A DNA stretch of 34,899 nucleotides from Clostridia bacterium. GTDB taxonomy: Bacteria; Bacillota; Clostridia; UBA1212; UBA1255. Each line of letters starts with the position of its first letter. The first letter of the stretch is position 1. Location of the stretch: the NCBI GenBank assembly GCA_017508875.1, contig JAFWQX010000141.1, positions 1-34,899 of the forward strand, in the 5' to 3' direction. A program made the translations under genes and the position numbers. Below the pieces are notes generated by a model. That model was not told where the DNA came from and did not search any database. It saw only the letters and a program-made list of their open reading frames with translations. Positions 18,086 through 24,400 of the stretch are shown in pieces.

Positions 18086-19165
18086 TCAGAGTATCATATC
18101 AGCAAGAACAGGCTTAAGCTTGCGGTAAAACCAGTAAAATCCGAGATCGTTCGGATGGCACGTGTCCACTGTGGCCGCCCAGAGCTCGTCGTCTTCGAAA
18201 AGAGAAAAGCCGTCGATAAACCTTATGTGCTTATCGCCCTCGGAAACAGCGCGTTCATACGTTCCGCGCACCACTTCCGCACGCTTAAGATTTTGTTCAT
18301 ATGCATCCGGATTGATATTGCGGCCGTCCGGTTTTGACAATAAAATGATCGGCAGCTCCGGGTTCTTTTCGCGAATGATCTTGTAGAAGGGGTAATGCGT
18401 ACGGCTCAGGTGGTCAATGTCAGGTGCGTTGTGGTCGTAATCGAGCACGAATGCCTTCATTGACAGCCCGGCAATATATTCCGCGATCACTTTTTCGCCA
18501 CGCGCCGAGCCCGAGAAGCCGAGATTAACGACGTCAATATCGAGGCCTCTTGACAGCATGTTCTGATACGCGTTTCCCGGCCTTGACGCGCATCCGCCCT
18601 GTGTTATCGACGAACCGTAGAAGACGACGGGACGGGGGACAGAGTACTGTCCGGGGGTCTCCAACGACGAGTTTTCACGGACGCCGACGTATAACTTTGT
18701 AACGTTGTTGTATAGCGGGAAATAAATGATCAGGTCCTGCATGCCGCCCGGAGACAGCAATACGCTTTCATATCCGTGAGCCGAGCCCAGCGGAGGCACG
18801 AACGTGCCGGCAAATTCCTGTATCCCGTCCTTCACGCGGTAAAGGTCAAAGCCGGATGTGCCTGTGAACGGCATATGCGAAAAAGCGCACATAACATCCC
18901 ATTCGGCGTGAATGGCAACGTACGGCGAGTCTGTCCTGAGTCTGAGGCGGATCCCTGCTGTATTCGTCGCAAGTGCGGCAACGCCCGGATTGGCTTCTTC
19001 CGCTATTTTTTGAGGCAGCCTTCTGAACGGCCCGTCGCCGCAGTTTCCGCATGCGCCGTAGAGATTGAACCAGGCGTCCCCGGCACCGTACCATTTAACG
19101 TCAGGCAGTTCGAGCGTCTCGGGAACAAGCAGATTTTTATCGATCTCTGAAATTTTCCTTATCAT
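18086..19165 (-). CDS. SGNH/GDSL hydrolase family protein
   Basis: The 359-residue protein has an N-terminal beta-rich domain (about 1-165) and a C-terminal SGNH hydrolase domain. The latter shows YGSSITQGG (nucleophile S185 or S186), the LGFSGSARG block, and the D334-x-x-H337 pair in VDTCHPND. The two-domain layout resembles carbohydrate esterases that deacetylate polysaccharides. No signal peptide is visible. Residues about 172-178 are encoded by a short match to the ACGGGGGACAGAG motif of the intergenic elements. The gene follows the Gfo/Idh/MocA gene by 12 bases, so both likely act in sugar metabolism. No Shine-Dalgarno precedes the ATG, so the start is uncertain. Confidence 0.82.
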   Translation of the reverse strand: MIRKISEIDKNLLVPETLELPDVKWYGAGDAWFNLYGACGNCGDGPFRRLPQKIAEEANPGVAALATNTAGIRLRLRTDSPYVAIHAEWDVMCAFSHMPFTGTSGFDLYRVKDGIQEFAGTFVPPLGSAHGYESVLLSPGGMQDLIIYFPLYNNVTKLYVGVRENSSLETPGQYSVPRPVVFYGSSITQGGCASRPGNAYQNMLSRGLDIDVVNLGFSGSARGEKVIAEYIAGLSMKAFVLDYDHNAPDIDHLSRTHYPFYKIIREKNPELPIILLSKPDGRNINPDAYEQNLKRAEVVRGTYERAVSEGDKHIRFIDGFSLFEDDELWAATVDTCHPNDLGFYWFYRKLKPVLADMIL

Positions 19166-19177
19166 ATATGTCTATAA

Positions 19178-20233
19178 TTATATATTACACTTTATACTGC
19201 GGTGCTCACGCGCAGACTCAAAAAGAAGGTCTACGACGTGCATCAGCCTGATCTCTTCTTCAGGAGTAACGATCAGAGAAGCAGTGCCGCGAATCGTTGC
19301 CACAACGTTCTTGTAAAAATCGCACCAGTCGGTATGCACTTCGGGCAGAGGCAGCTCGCGCGTGGTCTCGCGGGGGCGGGGGGCCATTGTCCGCGTAGGA
19401 CCGGCCTCGGTATAAACGATCTCTTCGCTCCAGCCGAGATCCTTCTCGTCAGCAAGTTCAACCATCTTACCGTTGCAAGCCCAGTCGTTGACAACGGCTG
19501 TGCCGTCGGTGAGGCTCATATGCCAGCGGGGGAGAGGAATAAAGCAGTTAGTGGAGACCTCGATCATTGCCCAAAGACCGTCTTCAAATTTAACGTAAAG
19601 TTTGCAGTTATCGTCAACGCCCTGAGAGTACACCTCGAAGAGCTCTGCTTTTACCTCGACTACAGGATTCTTATCCATCCACATCAGCTGGTCGAGCAGG
19701 TGGATACCCCAGTCGAGCAGCATTCCGCCGCCGTTTTCAGCTCTGCCGCGCCACCCTGAGAGCACACGTTTGGAGCCCTGCACACGGCTCTCTACAAAGT
19801 ACGGTTTTCCCAGACGCTTAGTGTCATAAATGTTTTTAATGATCACAAAATCCTTGTCCCAGCGCCTGTTCTGGTGTACGGTGAAAACTTTTCCGACACG
19901 TTTCGCGACTGCCAGCACTTCGAGCAGCTCGCCGCAGTTCATCATTACAGGTTTTTCGCAGACAACGTTTTTCCCCGCTTCGAGGGCGGCAATAGATATA
20001 GGCTTGTGGAAATTGTTCGGGGTGGCAACGAGCACCAGCTCTATTTCGGGATCTGCAAGCAGTTCTTCGCGGCTCCCGTATGCGATCAATCCGTTCTGGC
20101 GGGCAGCTTCCTGCCGCGTTTCCTGTACGTCGTAAACGCCTTTTACCTCAAGGCATTCGATCCGGTCGCGGATGTTGCTGTAGTGATATGACCCCATGCC
20201 TCCGAACCCGATTATTCCCATCTTCATTTTCAT
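19178..20233 (-). CDS. Gfo/Idh/MocA family NAD(P)-dependent oxidoreductase
   Basis: The 351-residue protein has an N-terminal Rossmann motif GIIGFGGMGSYH, the EKPVMMN motif containing the family's conserved EKP lysine, and a WGIHLLDQL motif that supplies the conserved histidine. Members oxidise or reduce sugars, inositols and related polyols; the substrate is unknown. I chose the ATG at 20231-20233 because GGGAGGA precedes it and it sits directly at the Rossmann start. The longer frame to 20341 adds 36 unlikely residues. A promoter lies at 20291-20319. It is co-directional with the SGNH hydrolase. Confidence 0.9.
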   Translation of the reverse strand: MKMKMGIIGFGGMGSYHYSNIRDRIECLEVKGVYDVQETRQEAARQNGLIAYGSREELLADPEIELVLVATPNNFHKPISIAALEAGKNVVCEKPVMMNCGELLEVLAVAKRVGKVFTVHQNRRWDKDFVIIKNIYDTKRLGKPYFVESRVQGSKRVLSGWRGRAENGGGMLLDWGIHLLDQLMWMDKNPVVEVKAELFEVYSQGVDDNCKLYVKFEDGLWAMIEVSTNCFIPLPRWHMSLTDGTAVVNDWACNGKMVELADEKDLGWSEEIVYTEAGPTRTMAPRPRETTRELPLPEVHTDWCDFYKNVVATIRGTASLIVTPEEEIRLMHVVDLLFESAREHRSIKCNI

Positions 20234-20290
20234 ATGTTCCTCCCGGGGCGTCCGCAATATGTTGGGCCGGACGTCCTTTTTTATGGCAAT

Positions 20291-20319
20291 AGAATACATC
20301 ATCTTGTGATTATTTGCAA
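20291..20319 (-). promoter_or_regulatory. Promoter of the Gfo/Idh/MocA-SGNH operon
   Basis: On the minus strand TTGCAA (20314-20319) and TATTCT (20291-20296) are separated by 17 bases. The leader of about 50 bases would contain a GC-rich hairpin (20247-20276) just before the ribosome binding site. Confidence 0.5.
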
Positions 20320-20383
20320 GCATTATATGTATGTATGGCAATAATTATCCATCTGTCATTTGCGTCCCGCTACTTGCGATCCG

Positions 20384-23300
20384 TCAGATCGAATCAAACA
20401 CCGACGAGATGCCGTCCTTATCGATCGTTCCTTTGGCAATAAGTATGTCTGCGAGCGATTCGACGGAAGCGCGGTGCTCGTTAAGAAGAAGCTTTGCCCG
20501 GTCGAACTGACCGCGGATGATACCGTCGACAGCTTCAAAGACTGCGGTAGAATCCCTGTCCTTGTCCTTAAGAAAACGGGCGGCAAAGCCGAGAGGAGAC
20601 ATACCGTTGTCCTCGACCATGCGGCGGGCGAGATCCATTGCCGACGAAAGATCCGACGAGCCGCCGTCAGAGTAGGAACCCAGGAAAACTTCCTCCGCCG
20701 CGAGACCTGCGAGCAGCACGCAAATAGAATTCTCGTAATCGGAAGCGATACGCAGATATTGCGCCCGCGGCTTGTGCTGAACGTAGCCGAGCACGCCTCC
20801 CGCAGACGTCTCTACCGTAATGCGCTCGATGTCATCGCCGGCATTCAAAAGCCGTCCGATAAAAGCGTGACCGGACTCATGGATCGCGACCCGGCGATTC
20901 TCGGCATCCTTGATCGAGCCGGGCAGGATCATAAGCTCGTTGTTCGGCAGAAACTCGATGATCTCATTGACGTCCGGAATGCTGTTTTCGTCAATATTTG
21001 AAAGCTCGGGGTCGGACAGCGTTGACCGCTTCTGAAGCGTAAGCTGGTAGAGTTTGTCAACAAAACGGCCGTTTCCGAGATTTTCAACGTTATGGAAATA
21101 CTGCATAATGCTCTTGATTTTCGGCCTGCATGACTCTTTAACGCTAAGCTTGCTCTGCTTCATTTTCAGGAAAAACATATCGGCGAGTTCATCCTCGGAA
21201 TAATCCTCAAAATGGAACGTGTACCCCACGCGGGAAGCGATACCGGGATTCGACGCGATAAAGCGAGCCATTTCAGCCTTATAACCGGCAAAGATGATCA
21301 CCAGATTATCGCGCTTATCCTCCATCGCCTTAACGAGCGTCGCCAGCGCCTCTTCGCTGTACGAATCGCCCTTCCCGCTCGGTGCAAGCGAGTACGCCTC
21401 GTCGATAAACAGCACGCCTCCGAGAGCCTTTTCGATCACGCTGTAAGTTTTCGGAGCGGTCTGGCCGAGATATTCACCGATCAGATCCTTCTTCTCGCAC
21501 TCGACCAGTTTATTTTCCTTGAGAATGCCCACGTCGTACAGCGCCCGCGCGATCAACCTCGCGACGGTCGTTTTACCGGTACCGGGATTTCCCGTGAAGA
21601 CCATATGCATATTGCCGGCCTTGAGCTGGATGCCGTTGTCCTGCGCAGCCTGGCGGTAACGCGCGAAATCGTAAAACCGGCGCACAGAAGACTTAATATT
21701 GTCCAGCCCGATAAGCTGATCGAGCTCCTCCATAAAGTTCTTTCGCTTTACACCCGAAAGGTCCTGCGGGAAACAAAATTCATTCTTCTGGACCATATAA
21801 TTTGCGATATATTCGGCCAGCGACCTGTTCTTAAACGGAAAGGCGCCGACGTTGAACGTGAAATACTCCTTAAATTGCTCCCGCGCGTCGTCGGGCATCG
21901 GTTTTCCGAGCTTATCGCGGACAATTTCGCAGAAAATATCGTATATTTCGTCGATCGTTTTGTCGCGGATAATGATCTTATTATTGTTGAAGAAGATCTG
22001 GAGCGAAGGGGAGAGGTCGAGGAAATCCTGTATGTCGCTCTCGGTGCCGGCAAGCAGTATGAATCTGTGCAGCTTGAATTCGGATATTTCGGTGATGAAA
22101 TGCTCGGCCTGGCGACGGGCGGGTTCGCCGTAGTCGTTCGGCGCAGACCGGTACGCTTTTGTGAATTCTGAAAGCCCGGTAATGAGGTATACGGTATCGT
22201 CCTGCAGATGCGTATAGTTCATCGGCATATACCGCGGGTGCGAATCGACGGTGGCGAGATTCTGCATAAGGTCCATTGCCGTGAATTTAGTGTACGTGTT
22301 ATGGATGCCGAAACGCAGCTGGATATTCTCCGCCACGGCCTTAACTTTCTCGGCAACTTCCTGCCTGTCGTTGCCCGCAACGAAACCGTAGTACGAACCA
22401 CCCTGGAGTTCAGGCGCTTTTGATTCTGAAGCGGCGATCCGTTCGCGGTACTCTTTATACTTGTCCGGTGTTTCAAGCAGCTTGAGAATCATCAGGTAAC
22501 GCATTTTTTCGGCGTCGGCAGGAGTATATTTCTGGGCAACGGTGTTTTCCAGACTGCTTGAAATGAATGCGTTGAGCGCCTGGTTTTTCCAGTTTTCGGT
22601 GCGTCCGGCGGTCAATTTTGTGTTTGTGTAGTCGGAGATCATCAGCGGGAAGTTCTGATCCTGCGAGTATCCGACGTCGTATGCGTAGTCGTCAATTTTT
22701 TGGCGTATCTCGTCTATGGTTTTAAGTGGCATTACCGGCAGTTCCGACGGATCGTATTCGAGTTCGGGCAGAGGTCTTTTGCTGTTCAGTATGCCGTCGA
22801 TCTTATCTTTGTTTCTGAAGTATTCCTGGCGCTGTCTGATGAATTCGTCCGGTTTATACGTCTGCAGGTATTTGTAGTACGCTGCGAGCGCAGGTCTGCA
22901 CGGGATCCCTCTGTTGCATATTTTGCAGTTCCAGTCGCCGCGCACGGATATTTCGGTTTCCGGTTTAACCATCGTGCAGGGTAGGAAGAAGGAGTAAGGC
23001 TTTTTCGGGTTGATCCAGAGGCCGCTGTTTTTTGCGGAGAGGTCAAAAGGGTTTCCTTCCTGATGGGCAATTTCGGGGAACTGGTCGGAGTCGCACATTA
23101 TGCGGTTGAATCTGACGGCAATGTCTCCGTCTTCGTCCAGTTCGTCGGCGAGGACGATCGCGTCTGCGCATTCTTTTACCCAGCGCATCATCTGTGCCGG
23201 TATCATGCTGAAATCTTCCCTGAGATGCCAGTCAATGTCTGAGAGCTTGTTTGGACCGGTCTGCTTACCGCTGTTTTCTATTTCTTCGTCTTTTTCGGGG

Positions 23301-23398
23301 TCAATGACCTTTAGCTCATCTTTTCTGCCTCTTTTCCGGTTTTTTCCGATATTTCTGCGCAGTGTCTGCGGATGTAATTTTACAATAACCTGTGACAT
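20384..23398 (-). CDS. Soluble AAA+ protease: degenerate and active CbbX/SpoVK-type AAA domains fused to an FtsH-like M41 peptidase
   Basis: The 1004-residue protein has four parts. Residues 1-330 form an unrecognised N-terminal region with a possible zinc site (C141, C158, C161, C167). Residues about 335-500 match the second AAA domain in layout, but the Walker A is degenerate (AGNDRQEVAE) and the Walker B lacks acidic residues (TVYLITGLSEF). Residues about 555-800 are an intact CbbX/SpoVK-type AAA domain: Walker A GNPGTGKT (603-610), Walker B VLFIDEA (662-668), arginine-finger region NPGIASR (R723) and GNGRF sensor 2. Residues 825-1004 resemble M41: zinc motif H840-E841-x-x-H844 and a third ligand D916 in GGSSDL, 72 residues later, close to the FtsH spacing. 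No membrane helix is visible, unlike FtsH. An ATP-driven cytosolic protease is inferred. No ribosome binding site precedes the ATG. Element C lies just upstream. Confidence 0.88.
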   Translation of the reverse strand: MSQVIVKLHPQTLRRNIGKNRKRGRKDELKVIDPEKDEEIENSGKQTGPNKLSDIDWHLREDFSMIPAQMMRWVKECADAIVLADELDEDGDIAVRFNRIMCDSDQFPEIAHQEGNPFDLSAKNSGLWINPKKPYSFFLPCTMVKPETEISVRGDWNCKICNRGIPCRPALAAYYKYLQTYKPDEFIRQRQEYFRNKDKIDGILNSKRPLPELEYDPSELPVMPLKTIDEIRQKIDDYAYDVGYSQDQNFPLMISDYTNTKLTAGRTENWKNQALNAFISSSLENTVAQKYTPADAEKMRYLMILKLLETPDKYKEYRERIAASESKAPELQGGSYYGFVAGNDRQEVAEKVKAVAENIQLRFGIHNTYTKFTAMDLMQNLATVDSHPRYMPMNYTHLQDDTVYLITGLSEFTKAYRSAPNDYGEPARRQAEHFITEISEFKLHRFILLAGTESDIQDFLDLSPSLQIFFNNNKIIIRDKTIDEIYDIFCEIVRDKLGKPMPDDAREQFKEYFTFNVGAFPFKNRSLAEYIANYMVQKNEFCFPQDLSGVKRKNFMEELDQLIGLDNIKSSVRRFYDFARYRQAAQDNGIQLKAGNMHMVFTGNPGTGKTTVARLIARALYDVGILKENKLVECEKKDLIGEYLGQTAPKTYSVIEKALGGVLFIDEAYSLAPSGKGDSYSEEALATLVKAMEDKRDNLVIIFAGYKAEMARFIASNPGIASRVGYTFHFEDYSEDELADMFFLKMKQSKLSVKESCRPKIKSIMQYFHNVENLGNGRFVDKLYQLTLQKRSTLSDPELSNIDENSIPDVNEIIEFLPNNELMILPGSIKDAENRRVAIHESGHAFIGRLLNAGDDIERITVETSAGGVLGYVQHKPRAQYLRIASDYENSICVLLAGLAAEEVFLGSYSDGGSSDLSSAMDLARRMVEDNGMSPLGFAARFLKDKDRDSTAVFEAVDGIIRGQFDRAKLLLNEHRASVESLADILIAKGTIDKDGISSVFDSI

Positions 23399-23418
23399 TA
23401 TGCAACGGGGTCGCTGAT

Positions 23419-23631
23419 GGCTGGTGAAACGGGGGACAGAGACCGGTTCGCGCCGGGCCCGCCCGTTCTGCCATAATAAGGCGGGCCTGTTATTACGCTT
23501 CTTGGGGGATATTTCCGGACTTCAGCAGGACTTTTCCGGGGCGGGTGAAGTCCGGAAATATCCGGAAATATTGCGTAATAACGTTCTTTGGAGAACGCGC
23601 GAACCGGTCTCTGTCCCCCGTTTCACCAGCC
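23419..23631. repeat. Modular inverted-repeat element, copy C (opposite orientation to A and B)
   Basis: Perfect 35-bp terminal inverted repeats at 23419-23453 and 23597-23631 contain GAAACGGGGGACAGAGACCG. The inner repeat GTTATTACGC (23489-23498) pairs with GCGTAATAAC (23573-23582) and encloses the CCGGAAATAT core. The small hairpin GGCCCGCC (23456-23463) with GGCGGGCC (23480-23487) lies on the left here but on the right in A and B, so this copy is inverted. It lies between the divergent AAA-M41 gene and feoA. Confidence 0.85.
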
Positions 23632-23648
23632 GTCACGAAAAAATAATG

Positions 23649-23677
23649 TTGACATCTTAATTCCGGGTGACTATAAT
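23649..23677 (+). promoter_or_regulatory. Promoter of the feo operon
   Basis: TTGACA (23649-23654) and TATAAT (23672-23677) are perfect consensus hexamers 17 bases apart. The expected start point falls at the left end of the palindromic operator at 23683-23710. Confidence 0.85.
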
Positions 23678-23682
23678 ACGTT

Positions 23683-23710
23683 CCGCAAGTTAGCAGAGGC
23701 TAACTTGCGG
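23683..23710. promoter_or_regulatory. Palindromic operator at the feo transcription start
   Basis: A 12-bp arm CCGCAAGTTAGC (23683-23694) pairs perfectly with GCTAACTTGCGG (23699-23710) around a 4-base centre. The AGTTAG-N6-CTAACT core recurs twice before feoB. Position directly after the -10 box fits repression. The TTAG...CTAA half-sites resemble boxes of DtxR/IdeR-type iron regulators, so iron-dependent repression is likely but inferred. Confidence 0.75.
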
Positions 23711-23741
23711 CTTATTTGTTCGATTTGAAGCAAAGGACGTG

Positions 23742-23960
23742 ATGAATTTGATGCCGCTTAGCTACGCAAAAGCAGGAGAGGAAAATGTTGTCCTCAAAGT
23801 CGGAGGAAGTCCGGAAGTAAGACAGCACCTCGAAAACTTAGGGTTCTGCGCCGGAACTGTTGTCACCGTGATCACCCAGCTGAACGGAAATCTGATAGTA
23901 AAAGTGAAAGAATCAAGGATTGCCATCAACGAAGAAATGGCGCGCAAAATTATGATCTGA
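23742..23960 (+). CDS. feoA: Ferrous iron transport protein A (first FeoA)
   Basis: A small SH3-like FeoA protein of about 72 residues with the typical QHLENLGFCAGTVVTVI and LNGNLIVKVKESRIAINEEMA pattern. FeoA proteins are cytosolic partners needed for FeoB-driven Fe(II) uptake. AAAGGA at 23732-23737 supports the ATG at 23742. A GTG at 23739 and an ATG at 23751 are alternatives. It is the first gene after the feo promoter and operator. Confidence 0.93.
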   Translation: MNLMPLSYAKAGEENVVLKVGGSPEVRQHLENLGFCAGTVVTVITQLNGNLIVKVKESRIAINEEMARKIMI

Positions 23961-23985
23961 AATATCAAAAGGAGGCAGGAAGTTG

Positions 23986-24207
23986 ATGAAAACATTGAAA
24001 GAAGTTAAAGTAGGGGAGACAGCGAAAGTGGTGAAACTCCACGGCGAAGGCGCAGTACGCAGAAGAATCATGGACATGGGCATCACAAAGGGAGTTGAAG
24101 TTTACGTACGCAAACTTGCCCCGCTGGGAGATCCGATCGAAGTTAACGTCAGGAATTATGAACTTTCGATCCGCAAAGCGGACGCGGAAATGATCGAAGT
24201 AGAATGA
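23986..24207 (+). CDS. feoA: Ferrous iron transport protein A (second FeoA)
   Basis: A second FeoA-domain protein of 73 residues, containing RRRIMDMGITKGVEVYVRKLAPLGDP followed by VNVRNYELSIRKADAEMIEV. It diverges clearly from the first copy, matching the double-feoA layout of many Clostridia. AAAGGAGG lies 11 bases before the ATG at 23986. A TTG at 23983 is the alternative start. It follows the first feoA by 25 bases and belongs to the same transcript. Confidence 0.93.
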   Translation: MKTLKEVKVGETAKVVKLHGEGAVRRRIMDMGITKGVEVYVRKLAPLGDPIEVNVRNYELSIRKADAEMIEVE

Positions 24208-24259
24208 AAGAAAGGGACTGAGGGGAACGAAGCAAAACGCTTCGATTTTATTTGGCGGC

Positions 24260-24279
24260 GAGTTAGCACAAACTAACTC
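24260..24279. promoter_or_regulatory. Feo operator copy 2
   Basis: GAGTTAG (24260-24266) and CTAACTC (24273-24279) form a perfect 7-bp inverted repeat with a 6-base centre. This is the same geometry as the operator at the feo promoter. It lies in the 193-base gap between feoA2 and feoB, suggesting internal control of feoB. Confidence 0.65.
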
Positions 24280-24293
24280 TTTTGAATGCCGGT

Positions 24294-24312
24294 GAGTTAG
24301 CTGATGCTAACG
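24294..24312. promoter_or_regulatory. Feo operator copy 3
   Basis: GAGTTAG (24294-24300) and CTAAC (24307-24311) repeat the geometry with a weaker right arm. The site is centred 34 bases after copy 2, about three helical turns, so both would face the same side of the DNA. No convincing separate feoB promoter was found around these sites. Confidence 0.6.
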
Positions 24313-24400
24313 ACGCTTCCCGCAACTGTCTCCAGTCTCAACGTCAACATTATTGTAAGTGATGGAACAAATAGAAAACAATCTGAAAGGACGCGAAAAC

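Noticed and set aside
20247..20282. GC hairpin followed by six T residues on the plus strand, like a terminator
   Set aside because: No plus-strand gene precedes it. On the minus strand it lies in the leader of the Gfo/Idh/MocA gene without a T-run after it, so a terminator call is not supported; a leader structure remains possible.
21212..22171. 319-residue plus-strand frame inside the AAA-M41 gene
   Set aside because: It lies entirely antisense to conserved AAA motifs, is Arg/His/Leu-rich, has no recognisable family features and fits a shadow frame.
23419..23631. Insertion sequence with terminal inverted repeats
   Set aside because: The 143 bases between the arms cannot encode a transposase and no target duplication is obvious; at most it is a non-autonomous element.
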